Shown here: positions 1 through 11,238 of the stretch, piece after piece
How positions within the stretch are numbered: the stretch's first letter is position 1
Layout: each line of letters opens with the position of its first letter
Origin: Pigoraptor vietnamica
Lineage: Eukaryota > Opisthokonta > Filasterea
NCBI GenBank assembly: GCA_943704525.1
Contig: CALSCQ010002497.1
Location: 1 to 36,284, forward strand
Reading direction: 5' to 3'
DNA length: 36,284 bases
Translations under genes and position numbers: made by a program
Notes under the pieces: model-generated
Told to the model about the DNA's origin: nothing
What the model saw: the letters and a program-made list of their open reading frames with translations, nothing else
Database searches by the model: none

Positions 1-60
<60 letters not shown>
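1..60. repeat. poly(T) tract at window edge
   Basis: Sixty consecutive T residues open the window, directly before the tail of an intron of the PP2A scaffold gene. It sits at the very edge and nothing like it occurs elsewhere in this GC-rich sequence. It may be a real homopolymer in the intron or an assembly or sequencing artefact of a contig end. Confidence 0.9.
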
Positions 61-63
<3 letters not shown>

Positions 64-137
64 GGCGTGTGTAATCTCCACACATGCACGGGACGTCCAT
101 TTCAACGGACTCACGTGTGCACCTTTTATTACCGCAG

Positions 138-556
138 CTGCTTGTCGACGTGCTCGGGCCCGGCCCGATTGAGAAGACGATCGTGCCCGTGGTGACGGCG
201 ATGGCTCAGGACACTGTTGCGAACGTGCGGTTCAACGTGGCGCGCACGCTCCGCAAGATCATTCTCAAGGTCGACAAGAGCGTCTCTAACGCGCTCATCC
301 GGGGCGTGCTCGTGGGCCTGCAGAAGGACACGGACAACGACGTCAAGTACTTTGCGACGGAGGCCCTCGAGACGAGTGAGTGCCGCCTTGTCTAGTGCGC
401 ACGCGTGCGTGTGCTTGCAATCGACGCTGCAATGGGATGCCGTGACTGTTGGTGCTGATGGAGTGATGGACAGCAGTCCATAATAGGGGACTGAAGGTCT
501 CTCTTTGTGCGCTGTCATTCGCTGACGTTTTCCTCGCTTTCCTTGCAGTCGGCTAA
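138..556 (+). CDS. PPP2R1A: PP2A 65-kDa scaffold subunit A, C-terminal part (5' partial)
   Basis: This is the C-terminal HEAT repeats of the structural A subunit of protein phosphatase 2A, which holds the catalytic C and regulatory B subunits together. Seen: the window enters in an intron ending at the acceptor ttattaccgcag (137). Exon 138-375 encodes the family signature VANVRFNVARTL followed by DNDVKYFATEALE, which closely matches the last HEAT repeats of animal PPP2R1A. An intron at 376-548 (gtgagt...ttgcag) joins to a tiny last exon, 549-556, giving the C-terminus EALETIG and stop TAA. Without splicing, the frame would read on to a different stop near 395, so the spliced end fits the family better. 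The N-terminal bulk of the gene lies outside the window. It is convergent with ASCC2. Confidence 0.9.
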
Positions 557-866
557 GCGCCATGCGACACTCCGAGCGAGTTGCTTGTGCCTGCGCGTGC
601 GCGTGTGTGTGCTCGCTGCGTGCAGCCGCGAGTGTGTGCCTGGCGTTGGCTCTTGTGTATCTAGCCAAGTGCGTGTCGGGAGCCGCTGTGCCGGTTTCCC
701 TGTCTGTTGCTTTTTCTATCCGCGTGGCGTGAAAGCTGTAAGAAGATTGCGTGCGGCATACAACGAAAAGATTAACAACCGTTTCGACGATAAGTCAGTG
801 CGTGTGCCACTCGCCGTTTGTCGCAACATACACTAGAGACGATTTAGTCACAGCCATCATACTTTT
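557..866. other. Convergent intergenic region, PP2A-A / ASCC2
   Basis: About 310 bp between the stop codons of two converging genes. It has no conserved reading frame and no clear AATAAA on either strand. It presumably holds the two 3' UTRs. Confidence 0.6.
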
Positions 867-3800
867 TCAGGACGGGGGCACATACGACATGCCCCTGCCG
901 CGCTTTCGGTCGGCCATCGCCTTGCGATTGTGGTTGGCGTGCTGCGCCTTGTTCTTCTCCTTGTACGCACGCGCGCGAATAGAGTCGGTCGTCCGCGGAC
1001 CCTCCACCCCGCGCACTCCCCGATAGCCTCCGCGCCGCCCACCGCCGCCCCGATGCGAACCGCCGGCACTGCCAGCAGCCTCGTCCTCACCCTCCGGCTC
1101 TTCGCTCTCGGAACCGCGGTCCGGCGTCGGGGCGTTGCCATCGCGGCCAGTGTCCGGACTGCCGGGCGCAGCGGGTGGGTCGGCGCCACGGGCAGCAGCT
1201 GAGGGGCCAGGCCCATTCTCGCGCTTGTGACGGTCGGCCTTGTTCCCGCCCTTTGGCGCGCCCTTTTTGCCGCCGTCGACTGCGCCCTTGTTGTCGTCGC
1301 CCTGACGATTCAGCGGAACATGAGAAGCGAGACAAACGAACACCAAACACAGACGGGCCGTCGCACTTTCAAACCATGACACACCGACACACCGGAAGAC
1401 AGCGCTTCAACGCGTACCTTGTTCCCGCCCTTTCCCACGAACGAGGGTGGTGGGAGCCCCTGCTCCAAAGCACGGCGCGCGACCGCCTGCTCTGCCTCGC
1501 GGCGCCGGCGCTCGTACTCGGCCGAAGCTTCCGTTGGGCGGTTGGGGTTGAGTGGCGTCGCAGTGACCTCTTCCTCGAGCAGCTCCATTTCGCGCACGGG
1601 GTCCGGCACGGCGTCGTCGTACGTGTCATCGTACTCGTCCTCATAGAGATAGTCCTCACGAAGGGCGTCCACGAGCGACTTGTCGTCGAGAAGGCGCCGC
1701 GCATCGCCCATGCTGCAAGGCGGGAAGTGAGAGGTTTCAATTGGCACAGACACTCAACAGAAGGCCAGCGCGACAGCCCAAACATCCGCAGGTGTACGAA
1801 CAGTAACGCAACACGGACCTCTTCTTGCCGCGATGGATACGCGACGTGTCGATGTCATCGCGCGAAAACACGTCAAACTCGTCGTCTTCAAAGACATTGC
1901 GGCGCGTGGACAAATTCGGACGGCCACGCGCACCCTCCTTCTCCTTCGTGATGGAGGATTGCGCCGTACCGCGCCTGTTATCAGCGGCGGCGGCGGGACC
2001 GGCCGCTTGCGCCGAGGGGGCCGACGCGGCTGCTTGTGACAATGGGGCCGCTTGAGGGGTGGCGTCTGCGTCTGCACGCGCCTTTCCCTTGCCCTTGGAG
2101 CCCGCGCTCATCTGCGGTTGCCGGCGCGTCCGCTCGAACTCCCTGCGATCGCGGGGACAGCCAACCATGAGTGGCGCAAACAAGAGGTGTGAGGCAATGC
2201 CCAGTAGCAACGCGACGCCTAGCCCCGGCAGCGCGCGGCGCTGACGCTGCAGAGAGAGTGACAGAAGACACCCACTCGACGGTCATGGAGCGCGGGAGGC
2301 CCTGCACTGCGGCCGGCAGCGACCCCTCGAGGATGGCATTGATCGCGCGCTCGGCGTCTCCGCCCACCGCAGCGACGCACGCGCGCGCAAAGCCCTCGCC
2401 GATGTCAGGCAGAAGCTCCACAATGTGCCGCGCGGCACTCGCGAGGACGGCGTCTGCCTCGAGCGCATGCGACGCTGACGAACCGACGGAGGGCGATGCA
2501 TCCGGCTGCCAAAGAGCGCGATGAGCGGGCGATGCAAACAAGAATCGGCCGTACAACAGCGCACCCAACACAGCGCACCTTCTTCGGCTTCGCTGACCGA
2601 GCGGCCGCTGGGGCAGGCGCACTAGAGGCCGCATGTGTGGCCAACTTGGTGGCTGACGCGGTGGCTGACCGGGGCGCGGGCTGGTTCGCAACCGCGGGGT
2701 TCGCAACCGCGGCCACCGGAAGTGCCGACAGGATGTACTCCATGCGCGCGCCGTCAGTGAAAATGGCGCAGAGTTATTGGTTAAGGAACACAATGTTGCC
2801 CAGCAGAGACAATCTGAAAGTGGAGGGTGCAAAGCAACAACACAGAGACGCCAGCACGAGAGCACATTACGTGCACGGCCATTAATGCGCGGATATATCG
2901 CCGGGTGCGCCTTCCACGCCGCTGCAACGGCCTCGCGCAGCCGCCCGCCCGCGCAGAGGTCCGACAGAAAGCGGTGGTCGCCGAGGGCACCGCCAACGCA
3001 CGCGAGAAGGGACTCGGCGGCCGCGCACGCATCGGGGCTGCCGGGCTTCGCACGCGCCATGACGGCAACGTGCGCATGCTCCACGAGTGCATCGCAGAGC
3101 GCCAGCACGGCCGCACCCGCGCGCGCGCGCACGCTGTCCGATAGGGACTCCCCTGCCAGCTCCCGCAGCCGCGGCAGCGTGTCCTCGTACACGCGGGCGA
3201 GCGAGGCAAACAGGCCGTGCTGCTGCAGCGCCATTGCCGCTGGGGGATACGCGCGCACGAACAGCAGCAGCGTCCGCGCGAGTTCGCCCACGTAGGCCGC
3301 GGCATCCGCTGCCTCACGCGCGGAGAGCGTGCCGGGCGACGGCGCAGGCCGCCCACCCGCAAGAGGCACTGGACCGCGCCCGGCCGCCGCGACCCGCTCG
3401 ATGAGCTTTCCGACAACCTCCCCAACGACGACGGACGCCGCGGCATCGAGGTCGTCGGCGTACTTTGGCTGGGCAACGAAGACACCGGCCAGGAGCGCCG
3501 CGACGGCATCGCGCACAGGCCCCTTTGCACCCGCGAGCGCACAGAGGTCGAGCATCTTGGGCATGTCAAAGAGCCAGTTTTCGTAGAGGACGTCGGCGTG
3601 CGTAGCCGGCTCCATGTAGTCCGCGGGCGACTCCGCACTTCGGCCCATGCGCACGTACACGAGCAGCACGCGCCGGCGCAGGTCTTCCTCGCCAGGCCAG
3701 GCGGCCGCCGCCTCCGCCGCCGCAGCGCCGCGGGGCGCAAAGCGAAGGAACGAGTCGAGAAAGCGACCGACGCTGGGGTTGAAGATGACGGTCGCCCAGA

Positions 3801-4044
3801 AGCGCGCGTACGGCAGTCGCAGCAGCCGCGATGCATCCGCGTTGAGGACCGCGAGGTAGTCGTCGCGCGCGGGGCCCACGGCGTGCGGCACACCCGGCGC
3901 ACCCGGCGGCACGTACGTCAGCATTTCGATAGGGTCTGCGGCGCGCTTGTCCAGCGCAGGGGTCTCGAAGGAGCCGCCGGTCGCGGCATCGGTGAGGCGC
4001 ACGCGGCGCTGCTCGAGGGGGAGCGGCCTTGCGACCTGCGCCAT
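867..4044 (-). CDS. ASCC2: ASCC2, activating signal cointegrator complex subunit 2 (CUE domain)
   Basis: ASCC2 binds K63-linked ubiquitin through its CUE domain and works with the ASCC3 helicase in alkylation repair and ribosome quality control. Exons on the - strand: 4044-2897, 2756-2579, 2505-2276, 2142-1819, 1712-1418, 1301-867 (869 aa; human about 757). Seen in order: an N-terminal helical region with RLPYARFWATVIFNPS and YENWLFDMPKMLDLC; the CUE domain near residues 465-505 (VELLPDIGEGFARAC and AINAILEGSLP); NVFEDDEFDVFSRDDID; YLYEDEYDDTYDD; a glycine/arginine-rich stretch; and the conserved tail NHNRKAMADRKRGRGM. All GT-AG junctions keep frame. The first junction works only as an AT-AC intron (see separate entry). 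The start MAQVARPLPLEQ aligns with the human start MPALPLDQ. It is divergent from TMEM170, with 285 bp between start codons. Confidence 0.93.
2757..2896 (-). other. Candidate U12-type (minor spliceosome) AT-AC intron in ASCC2
   Basis: Read on the - strand, the 140-nt intron starts ATATCCGCGC at 2896 and ends TTTTCAC at 2757. A perfect U12 branch motif, TTCCTTAAC, lies at 2788-2780, about 24 nt before the acceptor. The downstream frame (MEYILSALPVAA) is closed by a TAA in-frame just upstream, and there is no AG between that stop and the frame. No standard GT-AG solution therefore exists. Joining ...HPA(AT) to (T)GACGGC gives HPAIDGARMEYIL, which matches the human region LDETRTAYIL. The mechanism is inferred from sequence only. 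Confidence 0.72.
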
Positions 4045-4175
4045 GGCAGACAGCAGGAGAGTGAGGCGCTTGTGGGGCGGGCGAAGATCGTGCGCGCTTT
4101 TCAGTCGCTCCCTGTGCCTCGCAAGGTACTTCTGTCAGCCGTACCATTGCCTCTCGGGCGAACGAAAGCGGACCA

Positions 4176-4183
4176 TGACGTCA
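4176..4183. promoter_or_regulatory. CRE-like palindrome in ASCC2/TMEM170 divergent promoter
   Basis: The perfect palindrome TGACGTCA, the CREB/ATF-type element, lies in the 285-bp region between the two divergent start codons: 132 bp from the ASCC2 ATG and 147 bp from the TMEM170 ATG. The same region has a T-rich tract near 4246-4265 just before TMEM170. A second TGACGTCA occurs inside a delta-COP intron near 11376, so chance occurrence cannot be excluded. Confidence 0.35.
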
Positions 4184-4329
4184 TGCATCTCTTGCCAGTT
4201 GAACTGGCCGCGCCGCCTCAGTCACCGCCGCAGAGCGATTGTGTTTTTTCTTTTTTTTTTCTTTTCGCTTCTAGTGTGCGTGGCGTAAGTGCATGCGTGC
4301 GTGCCATCCGCGCGCATATCCTTGAGAAA

Positions 4330-5020
4330 ATGACGGAACCACAGCTCGTCCTCACGGGGTCAACGTCCAACTTTCGCGGTGGGCCATTGCGGCGACTGCC
4401 AACATGACAAACACACACAACGCGCGCGCCGTCACTCACCAGCACTCCTCACACCCTGCACGCACACGCACGCACACCCGCACATGTATGACTGCGCACA
4501 CATGGCTCAAACCTATTGCGCGCACAGAGATGTGGGTGAACATTTTCATGTGGACGGTGCTTTCGACGGCGCTTGTGCACGTGCTCGCGGGGACCGTCGC
4601 CTTCTTCTCGTTCCGCAAGGTCCCCTTTGCGTGGGCCATACCGCTCGTTTATCTTGCGTTTGGGATCCTCATTGCCTCCGCCCTCTCCTCCATCACGGGT
4701 GGGTCTGCCAGTGTGTGTGTGTGTGTGTGTGTGTCCGTTGGTCTCCACACGACTTCATCAGTCTCTGCGACTCGCTCGTGGGCCGAACTGATAGTTTCGC
4801 GTCTATAAGAAAGCTTACCCGACACCATGTGAGAGGTATCGACTCGCGTCCATGGCTTAAGCTGACGCGACCCCTGCTTGTCATCCCAGGCATCATGATT
4901 GCGGCCGTGTACACCTCCGGCGGCTTCGACATGCCTGCCACGCAGATCTACATCGCGGGCTTTGGGCAGACGCTGCTCATTTGCCTTCTTGCATTCACGC
5001 GCTTCTACGTTCTTCTCTGA
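4330..5020 (+). CDS. TMEM170A: TMEM170-family ER membrane protein
   Basis: A small three-span membrane protein of the TMEM170A/B family, which in animals acts in the ER and nuclear envelope in shaping ER sheets. Exons: 4330-4378, 4528-4698, 4890-5020 (116 aa; human about 144). Seen: MWVNIFMWTVLSTALVHVLAG (cf. human MWYGVFLWALVSSLFFHVPAG), then hydrophobic segments around IPLVYLAFGILIASALSS and IAGFGQTLLICLLAFTRFY. The last matches the human GTGQTFCVLVVSFLRI. Junctions are G|GTGGGC to AG (giving REMW) and G|GTGGGT to GC (giving GIMIAAVYTSGG), both in frame. Intron 2 carries a (GT)12 tract. The short N-terminus lacks the glycosylated leader of the vertebrate proteins. It converges on separase, 104 bp away. 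Confidence 0.85.
4711..4734 (+). repeat. (GT)12 microsatellite in TMEM170 intron 2
   Basis: A perfect GT dinucleotide tract of 24 nt, 12 nt downstream of the intron 2 donor. Confidence 0.95.
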
Positions 5021-5124
5021 CGCGCACTGGCTGGATGAGCTGGCAGGTACCTCCGATGTCATGTGGGCGGGCTTTCAACTTCTCCTAGTCTCAGAGGCCC
5101 AGTCTCCCAACGCCCACCCTTCAT

Positions 5125-8100
5125 TCATCGGCGGGCGCGCACGGGCAGTCCGTACACCACCGGCGCGGCTCCGATGAGATAGGGCAGCTTGCAGGCGTCG
5201 CGGGCGTCGGCCACGCAGCGCGCCAGACACTCTGTCGCAGGAGCCCGCGCAGTGCCCCTTCCCGCACCCGCGCCTGCGCCACTTTGGGCTACGTTGACGC
5301 CGTCGCTTGCGTCGGTGGCGCCTGCTGCCTCTCGCCGCATCACGTGCTCGCCCGCGGCCTTGTCTGGGACGGCGCAGTGGATGCCCATCCACGCGGCAAC
5401 GACGCGCGCGCTGAAGCGATCGATGTCGCGGTCGGTGACGTCCCACAGGTTCGCGACGATGGCGGGGCTGCGGAGCGCACGTGGGGTTAGTTGAGCGCGC
5501 AAACACGGCTGTGCCTGGTGTTGTGCACGCACGGACCCACCTTCCCGCGGCGAGGTATGCGTGCGGCGTGCCTGTGGGTTCGTACTCGCCGGCGTCGCGC
5601 AGGCGCCCGCTGCTGCAGCCGACGAGCAGTGCGGCGGCGCGGCAGTGCGCGCGTGCGATGGCGTCCGGTGGGACAATGTCGTCACCGGCGCCGTGCCCGC
5701 AGTACCTGGCAATACACATGAAACATGAGTGGAGAGCACGTGTGCAAAGTGGTCCGTCGCTGCAGGAACACGCATGCGTGGCATACTTACACAAAGACGT
5801 CGCTGTTGGCAAGCATGCCCTTGAATTCGTCCTCGCTCGGCCGCCGCCCTACAACGCCCGTCCATCCCTTTTGGCTGCTCGCGGGGGAACATGATGTGCG
5901 CGTTAATGGCTCGACTTACTATCAGCGCACACATAGCATTCTCAAGCAAAATGCAGCACAGCGCACCTGCAGAGTGGCTCCTCAAATGTCTCTTGCGTCG
6001 CCTTGAGGTCGCCACCCGGATTGAGCACAAACGCACCCGGTGATGGGCTGCGGAACACGGGCCACGCGGGCGGCCCTCGCAGCCCTCCAGCGGCGCGCGC
6101 AATGCAGTCGATGGAGGGGACGCGCGTGACGGCACACGCGCGGAGACACGGCATGCTCTCCCACGGGAGCGCCTGAAGCGTGCCGTCGAGCACTAGCACC
6201 GTGGGTCGGCGGAGGGTACAGGGCTGCGTGCGCGCAGGATCGACTTGTCCTCTGCGGGAGGTGGAAACGTTACAGTTCTTGGACATTCTGAGCGCACGCG
6301 GTAAGTGTGAGTGAGCGAGGATGATTGTGTAGCAGCACGTGAACCGGTCGCACCTTGCGCCACGTCGCCCGCGTCCCTTGCCTTGCTCAGGATCAGTCGG
6401 CCTTTCGCTCTGCGCGTTGTCACAAAGCTGCGCACCACGCAGCTCATCCACCGCCTGCACACAGGGCTCGCAATCAGTCCCGTGCCGGTGCGTCTGTGGC
6501 ACTCAGCCGTGTGAATGCGCGCCTCTTACCTTGGCCGCGTCCTCTTCCCCGAGGCCCAGGCACTCTTTTGCGAAACGCGCGAGCTCATCGTCAGAGAGAG
6601 AACTGCCGGCGTCGACGACGCGGCACAACGCGCCGAGGGCGCTATCGTCAATCCCATGGGCTGAGAGTGCGGACAGCGCTGACTGCGCAGCCTTCTCAAC
6701 GGCCGCAGTGCCGCCCTCGCGCTCACCAGGCAACAGAATCTGCGCCGCGACAGTGTCAATCGGCCGCCCTCAACCCGCTCCAACACGCAGACTTGAACGC
6801 TTCAGAACAATTTGAGACATACCTTTGTCCAGCCCAACACGCGGGACTCCATGTCACCGACGAGCGCGCGCATCCTCGCGTCGAGCGCCACGCGGTCCTT
6901 CCACCAGCGCGCCTTCGTGTCGTTGTCCGGCACGCCCCCGGACACCGCAGCCATCGATCGCTGGCTCTCCGCCATGATCGAGGCAAACTCGGCGAGGCAC
7001 GCGGCAAGCGGCGGAGGCGTTCCGTCCGCACCGCCCACGCCCACAACGGCCCCACCGCGACGGGAGGGCTCGATTCGCGCGACCAGCACGCGACCGTCCT
7101 CTCCAGCCGCGAGCAACACAATGTCAAAACCATCCGCCGCGTCCACGAATGAAGAGACATTTTCGCGGCCGTCGGCTGACGAAGGGGCGCTTAGGGAGAG
7201 GGACGCCATCATCGACGCAATGTCTGTCGATGGCGCCCGCGACACGTCGCGCATGTGCGTGCGCAGCGCACACCCAAGGCCCTCCGATAGAAACGCGGCA
7301 GCCTCGGTGGGCCGCCGAGTGCGTGCTGCGCGCGATGCTAGGGCCATGCACGCTTGCCGCTGCACGACGCGTAACGCACGGCTGCGTGCGATTGAAAGCG
7401 CCCGCGACAGGGCATCGGCACACCGCCCCTCGAGATCATCGTCGCGCGCGGGTTGCGGCGCCGCCTTTTGTGCGCGCGTGCCCTTCTTGGTTTGCGCTGC
7501 ACGCCCGCGTGAGCCCTTCACCGACGGCGCCTCGCACACCTCCGCTGGGGCGTCGGGCTTGGCCGTGATTGACGCTGCGCACGCGCGCGCAACAGACAGC
7601 CACGCAAGCGCGTGTTCATGCGGTAGCCGCGCTGATGCAATGGCGCGCTCAGCACACTCAAGCGCACCGCCCGCACAGTTTCCTGCCAACTGCGCCAGTG
7701 CAGCGCGGTGTGCCTCCGCAAAGCTGTCGTCGCCTCGCTGGGGGGCCTTTGCCTCGCCACCGCCAAAAATGCGGTCGAAATCTGCACAGCGGGCGGACAG
7801 ACGGGCCGACAGTCGCGCAACCGCAGCGCACCCCTTCCACGCGCCGTCCTCCACGAAGGGCGCCAACATCTCTCGTGCGTCCGCAATGCCGCGCTCGCAC
7901 TCGTCCCTCCGCCCACGCCGCGCATCCACGCCTGCCAGGAGAAGCGTAAACTCGGCCGCCGCAAGCGCTCGCCTGCACGACTCGGCAACTGTGCGGCCGT
8001 GAGAGTAGTAGTACGCGGCATCGCGCGGGAGACCCCGCAGCTCGTGTATGCGACCGGCGAGCGCAAGACTGCGCAGGAATGCGGCTAGGTCCAACCACTG

Positions 8101-10971
8101 CGTGCGCTGGGGCGCGGCGGCATTCGCGTTCAGATCCACCCGCGCGAGCGATTTGCGCAGCGCGAGCGCCTCCCCCGCCGCCGCAAGCCCGTCGTCGCCG
8201 CCGAGGGGACGCAGGCCGGCGTGCTCGAGGCATGCGATCGCGTGGAGGGCGCGGCCGGCCTCGCGCATCCCGGCGTGCGTGCGGGAGCCCCCGCGGGCGT
8301 CCAGTGTCGGCGGGCGATCGGCCATTTCGGCGAGACTTGCAAGAGAGTGGACGGCCTTCGCCTCAAACGCAAGCACGGCATCGCTCTCTCCCGCCGCCTC
8401 CGTCAACGTGCGGCACTGCTCAACGTCGCCAGACCGTAGCCGCGCCCAAGCCTCGCGCACGGCCGTCGTCGCGTCGCCGGCGTCCCTCAGCACCCGCGCG
8501 CACCACAGCGCATCGGCGCACGCGCTGTCCATGTTCGCGCTGTCGAAATAGTCGGCGAGTGCCAGCGAACGCTCCACACATGCCGCGCGGACATCGGCGC
8601 ACATTTCCATCGAAATGGTACCCTTTGCCGCCGACTGCAAAACCTCGAGGGACCGGCGGAGGTATTTAAGAGGCGACGCGCCCGTCTCTGCACTCGCAAG
8701 GGCCGCGTACATGGCTGCAGCGCACGTGGCACACGCTGACTCCCCGGTGGTGACCCTGTCGGCCAGCGATAGCGCGAGGTCGCACGCGGCGAGCGCCTCC
8801 TTGGAATTTCCCTCATGCAGCAAAATGGCGCCGCGCTCGGTGACTGCCCGCGCTCGCGCCACAACAACGGACGACGGCACCGCCTCTTTCACGCGCGACT
8901 CCGCAGTGCGCACACCCTTGCGACCCTTCCCCTTGGGCTCAGGCGGCGGTTCCGCGGCGTCCACGTCCGCCGTCGCTGCCATGACGACATCGACGAGCTG
9001 CCGGTGCCGCGGAGAGGCAACGCGGGCGTGCGCGTGCAGCGCGGCCATCTCAGCCTCGTACAAACGCAGAAGGGCATCCCTGTCGAGCGAGCTCTCGGCC
9101 GCCGCCCACGCGCTGCTGAGGCACAGCCCGTCGCCCGCGGCGTCCAGCCGAACGGACTGGTCGATCAGTGCGACGGCAAGCGCAGAGGGCCCAGCCACAT
9201 CGCCCGCCGAGAGCCACTTGAATGCCCGCGCGAGTTCGGCCGCGGCCTCGTCCCCCCGGCCCAGCTTGCCCAGACACGACGCCAGCAGAGAACACCGGCG
9301 CGGCAGCTGGAGCGACGGCGCGTCTGCAGGTGCGATGGATGCGCACGCTTCCGCAGCGGCCACCGCCACTCGCAGCGCCTCCGCAGCCGCATCGTGCATC
9401 CCCTTTGCGTGGCGATCAGCGCCCCAGTTATACGCCGCCGCAGACACGATCTTCCAGAGGTCCGCCGTGTGTGCGTCGGCAGGCCGTCCGTTCAGGAGCG
9501 CACTGCACCGAGCGAGGCTAGACATGCCCGCGCCCGGCGATTGCGACACCGTGGCAGTGCCAAACGAGAGCTGCGCGGCGGCCACGCGGCTCTGCACGGC
9601 ACAGGCGACGAACCGCGGCACGTCCTCCGCCCGAAGTGCGTCGGACGACGCAGACTCGGCCAAGCGGACGGCCAGCTGCGCCAGGCCCGCAAGGACCGCC
9701 AGGGCGGCTTCGCAAGCGCGCGCGGCATCGGCGTCTCCGAGCGCGGCAGCGGCGTCCTGCCCGCCGGCGACGCGCGAAAGCGTGCGTCGGAGGCTGTCCG
9801 ACGCATCGACCGCCCGTCGCACGTGACCGGCATTGGGCGTGCTTGCATCGAGGACAGCCTGTGCTGCGCGGGTGTACGCCGCGATGCGCCCGGCGAGCAC
9901 TGACGGCGACATGCGCGCGGACCCATCAGCGACGCACAGCGCGGACATGGCGGCAGTGGCAGCGGCATGCTCGCACGCCACCTTGCGGGCGGCGGCCTCC
10001 CACGGCCCATAGGCGCTCGCGGCGTCGGCAAACATCCCTGCGCGCACCAGGGCAGCACCGACGGCCTCGCACACGCGCCCGAGCGCCGAAAGGCTCCCCG
10101 GCGGCGGTGTGGCGGCCGCGTGCCTGTCGCTCATGACTTGGACGATGCTTGCGGCAAAGGCGGCGAGGGCGATGTCTCCGCGCTGTTCCGAAGGGGCCGC
10201 GACGCACGCCACGTGGCGCGCGACACACTTGCACGCGAGGTCCGCGAATTCCTTGGGGTCGTACTTGGCCTGCGACAGCGCAACAAGGGCCATTCTCCGC
10301 GCTTCGAGGGCGACGGAAGGGCCGCACCCAGCGAGGGATTCCGCCCGCGCAGACAATCGATAGAGAACGCGGTATGTCGCGTCTGCCTGTCGCGCGCCTG
10401 CCGCCGCATCACCCGCCGCGAGGGCGTGAAGGTGCGCGAGGCAAGCGGGAGCGTCGCTCTCGATGAAGCGCGCTACAGACGACCCGTTACCCACAGACTC
10501 AAGACATGCACCCGCATTGAGCGCGGCGCCCATGCAGAGCACGTAGTACTCGGTGCCAGCAGGCTCTTTTTTCGCCGCCGCCGACAGCAGCATGCGCCCG
10601 AGTTGCTGCGAAGTGGCGAGTGCGCGCGCGTGCATCTGCTTCTCCACGAGACGGAGCATGTAGTTGTACGCCATTTTCTCGGGATCGAGCCCCGTACGGT
10701 CCCCCCGTGCGGCTTCAATGGCCTCCAGCACGACCACGCCGGCGTCCGCGAGTGCCTCGGCGCGCGCGTCGTCCACCGCCAGGGCAGCAAGGGCGCGTGT
10801 TACAGCGCCGGCAAGTTTCGCCAGTACCACAAACGAGGCATCATCCTTCCCCCTTTTCCCACCGCGTCCTCCAGATCCGCCATTCCGAGCACACGCGCGG
10901 ATTGCGCCGATTACATCTGCATCTACGCGCCCCGCTGCGAGGGCGGAGAGAGCGGCCTCCGCAGCGCTCAT
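5125..10971 (-). CDS. ESPL1: Separase (ESPL1-type cysteine protease, peptidase family C50)
   Basis: Separase cleaves the cohesin kleisin at anaphase onset. Exons on the - strand: 10971-6823, 6739-6530, 6454-6354, 6251-5967, 5874-5791, 5705-5541, 5467-5125 (1778 aa; human about 2120). All junctions keep phase. The first exon alone encodes 1383 residues, an alanine-rich alpha-helical repeat region typical of the variable N-terminal half. The catalytic half has VLVLDGTLQALPWESMP, the His motif VYCGHGAG (H about 1614), the Cys motif LLVGCSSG (C about 1640), NLWDVTDRDIDRF and YLIGAAPVVYGLPV. Human separase shows the same 26-residue His-Cys spacing. An alanine/glycine-rich insertion of about 50 residues separates the last two motifs. 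The start is the only ATG near the 5' end, and in-frame sequence upstream to 11238 has none. It follows delta-COP in tandem with 267 bp between. Confidence 0.93.
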
Positions 10972-11238
10972 CCTGTCGGAGCACGCGAGCGCGGCACGCG
11001 TGCCGCACGCGCTCCCTTCCAACACGCACACCGTGCCACCCTTGTATGCTATGGGCGTCAGGTTTGCGCGAAGACGTGCCGCAGCTGCGGACTCTTTCGT
11101 GTCGTTCAGGGCTGTTGTAGTTGTGTTTGCATGGAGCGAAATTTGAATCGGGCGCCAATTCTGATCACGTGATGTTACTAAACTGTTACTTCGTATTTTG
11201 TTTTCATTTTTCCCGCTGTTCCAATGCAACGCACGCAC

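Noticed and set aside
84-395. Reading PP2A-A unspliced from an ATG at 84 to a stop at 395.
   Set aside because: The first 54 bases are intron-like and end in an acceptor. The splice to 549 gives a family-like C-terminus.
2757-2871. Alternative ASCC2 junction with donor C|GTAATG near 2870 and acceptor AATAAC at 2773.
   Set aside because: It would need a GT-AC intron with a branch-acceptor distance of about 8 nt, and it adds residues not seen in homologues. The AT-AC solution fits the alignment better.
10972-11238. In-frame extension of separase upstream of the chosen ATG.
   Set aside because: It contains no ATG and runs into the delta-COP stop codon; it is taken as intergenic DNA.
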